From assembly GCA_900155495.1 (NCBI GenBank), contig FTLJ01000829.1:1-61821 (forward strand): 61,821 nucleotides of DNA, written 5' to 3'. Positions 24,058-35,510 of the stretch are shown here, piece after piece. The notes under the pieces were generated by a model. That model was not told where the DNA came from, ran no database searches, and saw only the letters and a program-made list of their open reading frames with translations. Within the stretch, counting starts at the first letter, position 1. Each line of letters begins with the position of its first letter. The DNA comes from Porogramme epimiltina (lineage: Eukaryota; Basidiomycota; Agaricomycetes; Polyporales; Polyporaceae). Made by a program: the position numbers and the translations under genes.

Positions 24058-25936
24058 TTAGATATCCATAGAACTGTGCGCGGCGCTTGCGCCCGCGCCC
24101 GAAGTGCTCGGGTGGTGGTCCCTGAGCGTCTCGCCCGTCATCTGCCCGATTTTCATGAATGCATCGAGCAGCGCGGGCACGACGAACGGCTGCTGCAACT
24201 CCCGCTGCGTGTCCTGCATGGCAGTCTCAACTTCGTCGCGGCGCAGGCGCTCCGCCCGGAGCGTTGCCTCCGCGACCTTGCGTGTCTGCTGCTCGTGCCG
24301 GAGGGCATCGCGCAGCCCTGTGCGGTCGCGGACGTTGTTACGCGGAGAGAAGCAGAGGGTGGGCGGTGAGGGGGGAGACACGTGGGGGCGTGCACGAGGG
24401 TGGACATGGGAAAGGTATCGTCACATTGTGGCCTCGAGGATCGTCGTGTGGTGTGACTACGTACCGTTGATTTCGTCCAGGAACCCTTTGATTCGCAATT
24501 CGGTGTTGGCTGGAATCATCCCCTCCATGGGGGAGACTGGCTGCCCGAGTCTTTGAAGCAGGTCCATCAGTTCTCCGTCTCGTGCCTGCAGTGCGGTAAT
24601 CTGACGACGAATGTCCCACAGCTCGCGCATCGCCTCGTTCGCCGATGTCGGTTGACCGCGCGAAGTGGAAGCAGACGGCGTGGGACGGGGGAAGGTCGGC
24701 ACTGCAGCACTGCCAGAGCTGACACCTGGCGGAGAAAGAGGAGGCGACCTTAGCGGGAGGCCGAGCGGTGTGCTCGACGTGCTACCCAACGTTGGAGAAA
24801 GAGATGTGGCACTCGCGCCAGAAAAAGAGGTGCCGGCCCGTAAAACAGGTATATCGCCCAGATTGGGCTGACCTGAGAGCAGAATCGCCTGTGCACTAGC
24901 ACTCTTGAGACCTGCTTTCTCAAGCAGGGCTTGCAGATTAGAGATATCCGGCTGCGCCGGAGGGCTGGTGGGTCCGCGCAGCAAAGAAGATAAATCAGAC
25001 GGAGGAGGGTCTGTCTTGATAGGGCTCTGCAAGTGAACGTGAGCATAATTCATAGGCTGACCTAATGCAACACGCTGAGAACTCACCGTTCCGGGGCCTC
25101 GCAAGAGAAGGGACTGAAACGCGGAGGACTGACTCAACTGCAGCAGCGTCTGCTGAGTCACATCGATCATGCTAGAAGACCCTTCGCCATCCTTTGGAGG
25201 GGTGCGCTCCGGCGGGGAGTGCATCTCAATATCCTTTGACCCGTAGTCATTGTAGGGTCCCGTACTCTCTGGACCGCTGATTCGTTGAGAAAGTGGGGTC
25301 ACCCCCCTACGTGCTTGAGAGATCGAAGTGGGGTATTTCGGAGCCTTGCCATATGGTTTGTTGTACGCGGATGCTAGAGAAAAACTTTGAGGGGCAAGCA
25401 TTTCTGGCTTCATATATGACTTGGGTTTATAAGGCTTATTCATGAGGGAGGTCGTATGTGTTACGCCGCTAAGGGTGAAATGATGTATCAGACACAACGG
25501 GTTTGAGAACTGACCTTAGCCCACGTACTCTTCGTTTAGTGAGATGTATCGGCTTGGGAGAATGTTGAGCGCGATGCTGGGTCTGACGCTGCACGATGGA
25601 CTCACATAGACCTATCCGCTAGATGGACGGCCTCAGACTTCGCCTTGATGAATGCATTCTGGACGGCATGATGCAATTCCTGATAACGACACAGGAAAAG
25701 TATGAGCAAGTGAGTGGGGACGGTGAGGGGGATGGTGCACGCACACTTTCTCTGTCGACGTGCCAAACACACAGCATAAAGCCAGACTTCTCAATTGGTT
25801 TCTGTTCTTGGGGCATGGGGAAACCAAAATGTTCTAAATCATCGATTAGGCCTTTGGTGTACTCCGCGGCGAGTTCACTGCGGAGGAGTTGACGAGCACG
25901 TTCGCCAATGTACTGGACACGGACAACTAGTTTCAT
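24058..25936 (-). CDS. Six-exon coiled-coil protein, 497 aa, unknown
   Basis: Exons are 25936-25745, 25679-25606, 25552-25529 (24 nt), 25468-25087, 25026-24465 and 24317-24058 (TAA). Introns are 65, 53, 60, 60 and 147 nt. All junctions keep one frame, so what looks like two genes (an N-terminal ORF, and one starting MNKPYKPKSYMKPEM) is one. Residues 1-90 look folded (ERARQLLRSELAAEYTKGLI, DDLEHFGFPMP, AVQNAFIKAKSEAVHLADRS). Residues 110-380 are mostly disordered, Ser/Pro-rich, with short helices (LLQLSQSSAFQSLLLRG; SNLQALLEKAGLKSASAQAI). Residues 385-480 form a coiled coil (WDIRRQITALQARDGELMDL; ALRHEQQTRKVAEATLRAE). I do not recognise the family. It shares a 259-bp divergent intergenic region with ORC5. 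The start could be further upstream if a short exon was missed. Confidence 0.65.
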
Positions 25937-26195
25937 GCAGGTAGACGTGTTGGGCAGGAGTCTGGGGGAAGGGACGGCTGAGTGCGCTGGCGGTGACCAC
26001 GAGCTGAGCCTGGAAAAAGAAGAGGAGACGGAGAAAGAGGATCTGGCAGACGATTCCAAGGATCCGGCAGCGCGCGGACGAGCGCTCGGCCGACTCCAGC
26101 GACATTGTCCACCTCCCACGTGATCCCACCCCGCTCGCGAGTCGCGACCCAGCGCGGCGCACGGAGCTCCAACCTCCTTGTCTTCCTCTCTCGTA
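25937..26195. promoter_or_regulatory. Divergent promoter region (coiled-coil gene / ORC5)
   Basis: Only 259 bp separate the start codons of the minus-strand coiled-coil gene and plus-strand ORC5, so both promoters must lie here. No TATA box is evident, which suits housekeeping expression. Sharing of control elements is inference. Confidence 0.45.
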
Positions 26196-28059
26196 ATGGC
26201 CGATCTGTCGCCTTCGTTGCGGGGTGCACTAGCTGACCGCACAGAATACGACGAAGCGACCTCTCACCTGTCCGCCCTCCTCCAGTCCTACCCGCCACCC
26301 TTCATCTTCGTCCACGACCCAGAAAACCCGCGCCTAACCGCCACATCCATCAGCTCTGCACTCCGGACCCTCGCCTCCGAGCCCCACGATCTCATCCAGC
26401 TGCGATACGCTTGTGTAAACGCTGTCTCTTGCTTCTCCGCTAGAATCTTCTTCGACACAGCCCTGAATGCACTTGCGGGCTGGACCCCCGATTGGCAAGG
26501 TGGCGCTCAGAATTGGCTTGGTCCCGCGGGGGCAGAAGGGAGGAGGTATAACGAGAACTTTGACGCGTTTGTTCACGGTGTCCAGGCCGTATATGCGGAC
26601 GCCACGGCAGCGATGGGGAGGATGAACGATGTGGGCAAAGGCAAGGGCCGAGCAAGCGACCACGCGGGTCCAACAACACGGATGGTGCTGATGGTTGAAC
26701 GTGCGGAGCGCTTGAAGGACAATCTTCCCGAGCTAGTCGTGCCCTTGACCCGGCTCTCCGAACTGGTGCGTTTAGCCCTTCTCGCACGCCGGACCCCTGC
26801 TGACAGGCGCCATGTTGAATCACAGGCACACATCGACATCGTCACCGTCTTCATATCTGATGTGCAGTGGCAAGACATTCGCCCTTCTCTGCGCTCGTCC
26901 CCAGAGCCATATTATATCGATGTGTCCCCGTTGTCAAAGCAAGGTCAGCTTGTTCGGCATTTCGGTGGTTAACGATTATCTCACACCCTCCAGCTGTCCA
27001 TGACCTCCTCATATCATGTTATGCTACGGCCCCGGAAGCATCAACATCTCGACTCGTCGATCCTCAAACGTATGACCCCGCGCTAGGACCACTCTACGAG
27101 CATTATATCGCAACGCTCTACAGCATTTGCAGCCCTTTCACCCGTGATCCCCTCGAGCTCGGATACATAGCCGCGGCGCGCTGGCCAGGCTTCGTCCAAC
27201 CTATCCTTGACGCGCACCGACGACGTCTGCAAGAGAGAGAAGACGACGGGAATGAGCTCGCGCCACCGAGTGAGGATGCGCGCCTCCGCCTCACGCGCCT
27301 CTTTACCCCTTCCCTCACCGCCGCTCTCGAAGCCATCTATCCTCGCCTCTCCAGCGCCGCCAATTGGGCACTTACGCACGCGCCGCCTCCCGACCTACTC
27401 GCTATCCCGCCTGGTCGCGCCCCCGACGCGCTCGCCACATACGCCGCCACCTCCCTCGCACCAATTAGTGGGACGGCGACGGAGGCCGGCATCGACGCGC
27501 TCCCTCGAATGGCCAAATTCGTGCTCGTCGCCGCCTTCCTTGCCAGCACGAACCCCGCGCGGAGCGACCTGCGTATGTTTGGGCGAGGGCCGGACGAGCG
27601 CGCGAAGCGCCGACGGCGAGGCGCGGGCACGCCGCGGAAGCCGAAGCCGGGCACGACGGGCACCGCGGTCAAGGTTCCGCAGCGGCTGCTGGGACCGACG
27701 ACGTTCCCGCTCGACCGGATGGTCGCGATGCTAGGCGTCCTCCTTGAGGAGAACGATGTGGAGACGCGGCCCGTCGCGCCACAGTACAGCCTCCCGGGGG
27801 AGTATACGGAGATGGAGATCGCAAGGGTTGCGGTGTATGCTAATGTGAGTGACTTCCAATGGTACGTTCGCTCATGCAACTGAAGGAACACCCTTAGATT
27901 GCGGAGCTGGCGAGCATGCGACTGCTCGTGCGGACATCTCCTCCCGACCGGCTTGACGGAGTCCAGACATTCAAGTGCGGTATCGGATTTGATTTAGCAG
28001 TCAAAATCGCACGGAGCGTTGGGATTGTGCTCAACGATTTGATGTATGAGGTGCTGTAG
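26196..28059 (+). CDS. ORC5: Origin recognition complex subunit 5, 566 aa
   Basis: Exons are 26196-26765, 26826-26943, 26994-27844 and 27898-28059 (TAG). Introns are 60, 50 and 53 nt, all phases agreeing. ORC5 is one of six ORC subunits that mark replication origins and load MCM. The N-terminal AAA+ layout aligns with human ORC5: a beta-strand PPFIFVHD, then YACVNAVSCFSARIFFDTAL (human HVFVNCVECFTLRLLLEQIL). The C-terminal winged-helix region has FPLDRMVAMLGVLLEEN and the typical end TFKCGIGFDLAVKIARSVGI. The loop at residues 36-47 (FIFVHDPENPRL) stands where human ORC5 has GHTASGKT: the Walker A Gly, Lys and Thr are missing. A basic patch (AKRRRRGAGTPRKPKPG) sits near residue 460. Confidence 0.88.
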
Positions 28060-28335
28060 GGCGTTTGAGGGTTGTCGCACGCGTTTTTGTCTCTTGGGTG
28101 ACTCCCTGCTGAGGGGCCATCTGGATTGTGCGATCCTCATTGCTCAGGACCAGACACTATACGATGCGCATGAATGTCACAAATCGGCACCATTTCTATC
28201 CTGATTTTACGGAAAACTATCTTTTATGTGCTGTACAGGTCCTTCTTAATCGATGTTCAGGTCGATGACACTGCCCTGCCCGCGGCGGCATCGTGGCTAC
28301 GGGGCTTCAACTCCTCTTCAGCCTGCGCCTTTTCC

Positions 28336-28780
28336 TCACTTGTAGGGCATGATGTGAACCAATCCTTGAGCTTGTCGATAGGAGCCTCGAGAAGCCCTAA
28401 CAGGGTTTCGACTGGGGGTTTGTTCGGGAGATCTGGGCCTATTGGGTAACGCTTCAGTGAGCGTTTCCATGATGTGGGGGAACGAAACTTACCTGGTGGG
28501 TACGAGCTTCTTCGTTTTCTTGAAACTGAGCGCAGCTGCTTCGCTGCCCTCTTTCCTGAGAGCAGGCTCAAGCACAGGGAGAAACGGACTGGGGTGCGAG
28601 CTGCAGGTATTTCGTGAGGAGAGGGTTGACTCGTTTTTGAGGTCCGAGGAGCAGTCAAGGAGTTTTGATGAACTCTGGGGGCAGCTAGTGAGAGCATCCG
28701 CATTCGAGATGGTGTCGCTATTTGCGACTCACAGAGTGAGAGCTACGTCCAATGTGATCGAGTTGAGCCGGTGAGGTCAT
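28336..28780 (-). CDS. Small protein of unknown function, about 110 aa, frame uncertain
   Basis: The best chain is exons 28780-28733, 28674-28493 and 28438-28336 (TGA), with introns of 58 and 54 nt. It starts MTSPAQLDHIGRSSHS and has ALRKEGSEAAALSFKKTKKL in the middle. The start ATG and both introns are good. The trouble is the last exon: a second frame there runs to a stop at 28257 and reads PDLPNKPPVETLLGLLEAPI, KDWFTSCPTSEEKAQAEEEL, which looks far more like protein than the frame I can reach. In exon 2 a third frame (NPLLTKYLQLAPQSVSP) also looks coding. Either small indels broke the gene, or the splicing differs from my model. Confidence 0.4.
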
Positions 28781-29029
28781 AGTGATCGAGATCTTATCGG
28801 GGATTCTCCTTGTCGCCCGATATAGTATGTTCCACCCAATAGAACAACTTTGAACTACAGGTGTTCCCCTTTACGCAGAAAAGTTACCGTTGAGTGGAGT
28901 CCAACGCCCGGCCACATGCCGCTCGTGTTGAGCCTCTGGTCAAGCGTGGCATAAGGCGTACAGGCGGGCTGTGGATGTGAGGGGATACATCTAGTATAGT
29001 GGAATGTTCCCTTACGTTTTCAGCCTTGT

Positions 29030-29290
29030 ACTAGTACCTGTAGACTATAGCCTGCGATATCTGGTATTGTTACTCTGCCAAGTTTGCGACGCAGAACGGT
29101 TTTAGCGGCTGTGCTGTATGCGCGGTAAAGCCGCACTGCGCTGAAAGGACGGGAAGGGAGAACCTCCGTCGTATCACCTTCGCTCTTGAAGCGGCGATTG
29201 GCGATGCCGTTGTCGGGGACGTCGTATACAGTGTAGAAGTGGTCCGTCTTCGTCGGGTTTTTAGGTGCGAAGGCTTGGAGAAGTGTGATG
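29030..29290 (-). pseudogene. Degenerate DUF5648 repeat fragment
   Basis: One minus-strand frame reads KTDHFYTVYDVPDNG, then RRFKSEGDTTEVL, then AVRLYRAYSTAAK. This matches one and a half DUF5648 units (DHFYTT, EGDAAEVL, AVPLYRAYSPSA in the intact gene at 20.1-20.8 kb). The match starts in mid-repeat without an ATG or signal peptide; the frame before it differs, and after RAYS the second unit decays. I read it as the remnant of a second DUF5648 gene. It could also be an exon of an intact gene whose other exons I missed. Confidence 0.6.
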
Positions 29291-29789
29291 AATACGACTT
29301 CAGGCCTTCAAGCTTCACGCTAGGATGTTGGCGAGAAGAGGTTGGTGGATCGGCGGGCAAATCCCATCAAATTGCCCTGGAAATGGTGCATCGGTGCCTT
29401 GGCTCTTGACCAGGTGATTATGTAACCTAAGTAGGAGAACAGGCCAGGTGCCGTTCTTCTTACCGAACTGATTTGCCAAACCCAGCAAGTATTTCTACGT
29501 GTGCAGATTTTTCGGCCGTTCCCCTTCATCTCCGCCCTTGGTGCCTTGCAATATTCCACGGGAGAGGCTTCCTGACGCGGCGCGACATGATGTATGAACG
29601 TCCGACATACTTGTCTTGTGTAGCCAGGAACCGATGGTTCTGCTAGATGTCCCTGTAGAGTCTAGCCGCGTTGCTCGTGCTACCCCAGACGCTCGCGCTC
29701 AATAGCCGAAATACACACGACCAGCTGAGTGAAGACGCGTCCTGCTTGTTGCTGCCCACGACGAGCACACGCTGCTCGTCGACTCCTCC
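29291..29789. other. Intergenic region
   Basis: About 500 bp between the DUF5648 remnant and the F-box gene start. It may hold the decayed 5' part of the remnant. No other gene is visible. Confidence 0.5.
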
Positions 29790-32700
29790 ATGCCCTCTCC
29801 TCGCAATACCGCCCCGTCCGAAACCCCTACCCGATACTCGCGCGTAACATCGCGTTCGACGGCGGCTGGTTCGTCGTCGACGGGGCTCGTCAAGCCACGT
29901 TCGTACTCCTCCGCATCGCTCTCTAGCAACATCAGCGGTGTCACTACCATCGTCCCCGGCGGTCGTAGTGCAAATGGGTCGCCCAAGAACGGCTCTAATC
30001 TACGCTCACCCAATGCCACGCCCGTCCCACAGGCGATCGGCGGTCCCCGCCTCGTGAAGAGTCTAAATGCAGGAAGGCTTCCCGCTCGTAGAATGTCCAG
30101 CGCAACGCCCCCTACGTCTTTCCTTGAACCCAGCTTGTCCACCTCGAGCGTGTCCACGTCGGTGAGCAAGTCCACCACGACTCCGTCACGCCAGAACAGC
30201 GTCCCCATGCCGCGCAAAGGCCCCGCCGCGCCCTCGGTCGCCGCGTCACGTCGAAGCGTACGCTCGTCTGCCGTTTCTCTCTTCACAGCCGAGTCGGACA
30301 CGCGCGTGAACACCAAAATGGTGCCCGCTACGCCCCGCACGCGCGCTATGTCCACGCCCTTCGCCGCATCCGCCATGCCTAAATCCCCCGCCAAGTCGCC
30401 GGCCGTGTCCCCGAGCAAAGCTATCCCGCTCTCGCCCCCGCAGGACGCGAAGCTGCCCCCGGTTCACACGACCACGCCAAAGACGACGCCGTCGAAGCCG
30501 CAGCGAACTCCCAACGCGAGGCCGTCCCCCAAGGTCACGCCGAGCAAGACGAACACGCCCGCGCGTACCGTCAGGAACGATGGCAGCCCGAACAACATGC
30601 GCAACCGCCAGGCGTCCGGGAGCGTTGCGGGCTCGCCATCGATTATGCTCACGTCTGAGGACGAGCCGTTCTGGGATGGGGACGATATGACGCTGGAGAT
30701 GGTCACAGACGTAAACGACGGCGAGGTAGACGAGGACGTGAGTTTGCGGTTCTCAGTCTTCACGGAAGGGAAGCTAACTTAGCGGAGATAGATGCAAAGC
30801 GCGCTGGAAGGCGTGCACGGGCTCCATATGCGCAAGCTGCTGCATTACAAGAGGCTACTCGAACGTGCGCAGGCTTCATCTGCGGCGCAGCTTCACGCAC
30901 TGCAAGCAGAAGTCCGCATGTTGCGCGAGAAGGAGCGCCTGCAGGAGCAAGGGGGCGCCATTTTGGACCCTGACGATGAAGGCTACTGTACATGTGGGGG
31001 CAAGAAACCGAAGGGATATTGGAGTGGATACCGAGGCAGCGACGACGACGGCATCGGAGGTGAAGTTGACCTTGCGACTGTCTTGAGGGGAGACGGGGGT
31101 GGCGGCTTCAACGAACTAGAAGTTCGGAGGGTCGTCAGAGGATTGAGTAGAGATGACCGGATGCGTTTGTGAGTACTGTTTTCACACTCTCACGTCCTTG
31201 ATTTGACATCCCTGTCATGTAGAATCGCGATCATCCTCGACTCGTGCATGCCGGGCGACATCCGTCTACAGATCCTTCTACTCGAGAAATATGCCAAGTC
31301 TACATTCGACATCGTCGGCAACCTCGCTCCGGACCTTGCCCTCAAGGTCTTCAAGTTCCTAACTGTTAAGGAGCTTCTCGGTGTTGAGCCGGTATCCAAG
31401 AAATGGCAAGAGGTAGTGCACCTACCAGTCCTGTGGAGGTACCATTGCCTACGCATCACCGCGATGGACCCCTTGCCCCTCAAACCCCCTGCGAAGCCCG
31501 AGGGATGGTGCGTACATTATGTGTTCGTGTTTGTGCATCATTTTGAAGGCCTCCTTCGCAGGGAACCATTGTATCGTTCCCTCCACCACCGCGAGTCCAA
31601 CTTCCGCAACGGCCTCGCACAGAGCGTTCGTTTCCTCAACGGCCACACAAATTACTGTACCACACTACTCCTACGTGGTACGGGAAGGATGACATTCGGT
31701 GCTCTGGTGTCTAGTTCTGACATATCCGCTTTGTAGGGAAGCGGCTTATCAGTGGCTCATACGACGAGACCATCCGCTTCTGGGATATCGAAACTGGCGA
31801 GCTCAAGAAGTGCTTGCAAGTCAAGAAGCCCGTCAGTTGTGTGGACTTCCTTGCAGACGAGGGTGAGTGCTCCACGCAATCTCCGTCGAGCTTCGGGATA
31901 ACACTCGCCGCAGAGGTTTTCGTTGTCGGCTTCCACGACGTGGGGTGCGTGAAGGCAATAACACCGTACTACGCTCTGCTGACGCCAATCTAGGCGTGTA
32001 CACCTCTTCTCCTCGCTCACCTTCACCCCCCTCCAACAACTCGCTGGCCATCTCAATGGTATCCGCGCTGTCGCGCTCTCCTCAAAGAACCTCGTCTCCG
32101 CGGGTGCTGATAAGGCCCTCGTATGTTGGGATTGGCGAGCGGGGACGAAAATCGTGCGATTCGGCCAGCAGACGACGGTCAACATCGGGGTCCAGATCAT
32201 TGGTTCTGCCAGTTCCCGTGGTGAGGATGAGGGTGAGCGTGTCGTAAGTGTCACCATTGACGGTATAGTACGCGTATTCTCCATCAGTAAGTGTTTATGT
32301 TAGTGAAGTGCAAACGTGGGCTCACCCTTCTACAGAGCGGAGGGAGATGGTGTCGCAGTTCAAGCTAAGCGAACTCGGTGGCGGGGACCCTGTACTGAGC
32401 GCGAAGCTGATGCAAGTCGGACGTGCGCCGGACAACATGCTCCAGTAGGTGTGATTTAATTCTGTCGGTCTTCCTATCATTCATTTCATTCCAGGTGGTT
32501 CGCTGCGAAGGGCACTCAGATGACCGTAAGTTCTTCGCCGGGGTCAGTGGTGCTCTACGATGCTGACTGTTCGCCCAGTGTGCGACCAAGTCTGTCATTC
32601 TCCACCTGCAATGGACGGAGGAAGAGGAGGTTCCCGGCACCGCGACCACTCAACAGGACCCGACGCGTCCCACGACACCTCTGACACCAGGAGCTCTCAG

Positions 32701-33633
32701 CCCCGGCCCTATCAGCGCACGCATGCGCACCATTTCCTCGTTATCCCGTTCGACTTCCTCCCTCTCCACCCCTCAACGGCGCGGCTCCCTCATGGGCTCG
32801 ACGTCGAAGAGCCCAACGGGGTTGCCTGGAAGCCTCAGCGCGAAGGCACGCCTGTCCCTCAACATCTCGACCGGTCCCATGACACCTGTGTCAATGATGG
32901 GCTCTCCGCGCGTTGGCACCCCTATCTCAGCGACTGGACAATCGCCCTTCGCGGTGCGGTTTGGTCGCGCCGCGGTCCTCACGGCGCCACCAAAGCTCGT
33001 AGCGGTTGTCGACACTCCGGATGTTGCCGTCGGCGCGGTCGATCCGAGGAAGCGTCGGGTCGTCACGGCCACGCGCTTTAGCACTCGCGCGGGTGCGACC
33101 AGAACGGTACGCAGAAGTCTCACCAAGACGTCTCCTAAACGCTAAATTGTTTTGTAGCTTTACATGTCCCAACATCGGGACAAGGATGAAGCTGCCAAGG
33201 AGGATGAAGAGAGCGATGGTAGTGACAGCCAGAAGTCGGAGGGTCCGCGTACGCCCTCGCCTGGCGTCGACTTCGACACCGACATCCTGCCAGTCACTGG
33301 TGCATGGGGTGCACTAGCGAACACTGACAGTGTCGCTGCGGCCGGCATTAAGGGCCTTCGCGGCCACCTGCCGAACAAGTTCCAGGGGCTGGCAACTCCT
33401 GAGAAGAACCCGATGTCGATGCAGTTGAGCCACGAGGAGGTCGTTGTCGGCTGTGCAGACGGCACTATCTAGTGCGTAAAAGTTTCCTTATTAGTGACAT
33501 TTATCTGACCCATATTCCTAGCGTGATGAGCTTCGTTGGTTACGATTATCACAAGGAGAAGAGTATGCTGCCCGAAGGCGACTGGCAATCTCTCACAGAC
33601 GAGGAACTTCCCACCGACGATATCGACTATTAG
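29790..33633 (+). CDS. F-box and WD40 repeat protein, 1089 aa
   Basis: Twelve exons: 29790-30737, 30792-31168, 31223-31507, 31562-31677, 31737-31862, 31914-31944, 31994-32286, 32336-32444, 32495-32525, 32579-33106, 33158-33471 and 33522-33633 (TAG); all phases agree. Residues 1-316 are disordered and Ser/Thr/Pro/Lys-rich. Residues 317-370 form a coiled coil, followed by a [15 protein letters not shown] motif. The F-box is near residues 475-525 ([28 protein letters not shown]). WD40 blades follow ([53 protein letters not shown]), then a Ser-rich, likely disordered insert, and a last blade with [16 protein letters not shown]-box/WD40 proteins bind Skp1 through the F-box and substrates through the propeller, acting as SCF ubiquitin-ligase receptors. 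The substrate is unknown. Confidence 0.85.
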
Positions 33634-34236
33634 TCTGTTGAAGATTCTTTCCGCCCCACGATATACGGACATTCTTGGTTCTATAACTAAACATCAAGTC
33701 CAGCAGCCTTCCCTCTTTTCCTCATACTCCTTTGTTTAACCTTCGTCGCTGTCGACTCCTCGGATCTATCTATCGTCTCCTCGGCATCTACACTCTCCTT
33801 GATAAAAACCTCCCTTACGACCCTTCACGATACCTTAGTTTCCCTCTAGTTTCCCCGTTTCGGGATCAGTTTAGATTGTTGTGCGGAGCGGAAGTTTACT
33901 GTTAGCTTCATGAATCAAGTCAGGCGTTTATTGGAATATGCTTACCCCAGGGTGCACAGTCGTCCAAGAGTCGACAGACTTCTACACACGGCAGCTCGGC
34001 GTCCATGTTAACACAATACGATCACCTGACCGTGTCATGGCGCGTGTCAGGAACGGAGATTGCGAGCACACGCCCGCATCGCGCAATCTCCCACTGTCAT
34101 ATGTAAGGGTTCCCTCGCCAAATATAACGCCCTCGTTGCGGTCGCAGCTTCGCTGCCCTCTCGCCCCTTCCCACCACCCCGCTTCATTTGCGCAAGACCA
34201 CCGCGGCCGCTTGGACTGCCAGACGCCTCAGCTACC
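33634..34236. other. Intergenic region
   Basis: About 600 bp between the F-box gene and the aldo-keto reductase. It is pyrimidine-rich just after the F-box stop (33660-33860), as expected of a 3' UTR. No gene or repeat seen. Confidence 0.6.
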
Positions 34237-35510
34237 ATGCCTTGGGACCTCATTAAGCTTAACGACGGTGAGCGGACTTGTGAGGTCATTTTCTCAAGCA
34301 TCATGGCTGAATACCATATGCGTAGGGACGAGCATTCCGAGTGTTGCCTACGGGACATGGACGCTCGGGAACGGCGAGCAGACAACTGCTTGGGTCGACC
34401 AAGCGATCAACGTCGGATTCTCGCACATTGGTGAGCAGTCATGTCTTGCTCAGTGGAATGGAGTTCCAGACGCTTCTGGTTTCCACATCGTGGAGACACT
34501 GCGCAAGCGTACAGGAACGAAGCTGAGGCTGGGAAGGCTATCAAGGACAGCGGGCTTGCACGAGAGGATATCTACATCACGACCAAGTACTCTGGTTTGA
34601 ACGGCCTCGATATTGAGACTTCGATCCAAAACAGCCTGAAGAATGTATGTCTCCTTGTGCCATTACTTACCCGACATTAACTGGTAATCTTGACTGTTAT
34701 GGGACCTACAGCTGGGAGTCAAGTATGTGGACTTGTACCTCATCCATCATCCTCGTCTCGCCCAGCCGGATATCCCAACCGCATGGGCGAAGATGGAGAA
34801 ACTCAAGGCTGACGGCCTCGTGAAGTGTGTATGCTTACTTGTTCCAGTACCTCTCAATGAGGCGGCCTGACCCCCCTTTGCAGGAGTATTGGTGTTAGTA
34901 ACTTCGGTGTGCCCGAATTGCAGATCCTGATCAATTCGGCTAAGGTCTTGCCGGTTGCTAACCAGGTCTGTTCGACTGTTCTTGGTGTGAGGTCATCCAC
35001 TCAGTCAAGTGGCATGCACGTCAGATACTCCTTCACCCGTACGTTTTTGAGCGACAGAAACCGATCATCGACTTCGGCAACAAGCACGGCATTGTCAGCG
35101 AAGCGTACAGCGTGCTCATCCCTCTGACCCACCAGCCTGGTGGCGCCGTCGACAAACCGGTCAATGACATTGCGACTCGCCTTAACGCAAAGCCGGAGCA
35201 GGTTTTACTTTCGTGGGCGAAGTCGAAAGGCGTCGTCGTTGTCACTTCGAGCACAAAGAAGGAGCGTCTTGAAGGCTACCTCGATGCTGGAGACCTAGGT
35301 GGGTTCCTAAATGCACACCTGTTTAGTATGGGGCTCATTTCGCGTCGACCAGATCTCACGGACGACGATATCACTTCAATTGACGAGGCTGGAGCTAAGG
35401 GCATGCGCCAGCAGACTGTGAGGAACTTCGTGCGCCGTGCGGCGGTTGTTGCTCTTGTGGGGGCGGTGGGCTTTGGAGTTTGCGGGCTCCTTGGAATCGA
35501 CATTCTCTGA
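34237..35510 (+). CDS. Aldo-keto reductase with C-terminal membrane tail, 303 aa
   Basis: Seven exons: 34237-34267, 34326-34430, 34496-34644, 34712-34824, 34884-34965, 35025-35298 and 35353-35510 (TGA). Phases agree throughout. It is an NADPH-dependent aldo-keto reductase (TIM barrel). The catalytic tetrad is visible: Asp46 and Tyr51 in FSHIDTAQAYRNE, Lys76 in ITTKYSG, and His107 in YLIHHPR. Other family marks are KSIGVSNFGV, LHPYVF, and the cofactor-binding VVVVTSSTKKERL. It resembles fungal AKR3-type enzymes that reduce ketones and aldehydes; the substrate is unknown. After the barrel, residues about 280-303 form a hydrophobic stretch (AAVVALVGAVGFGVCGLLG) preceded by VRR, which predicts a tail anchor in a membrane facing the cytosol. 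Most aldo-keto reductases are soluble. Confidence 0.88.

Noticed and set aside
25441..25443. Start codon for a separate gene MNKPYK
   Set aside because: A good GTACGT donor and TTAG acceptor join the upstream exon in frame, so this Met is internal.
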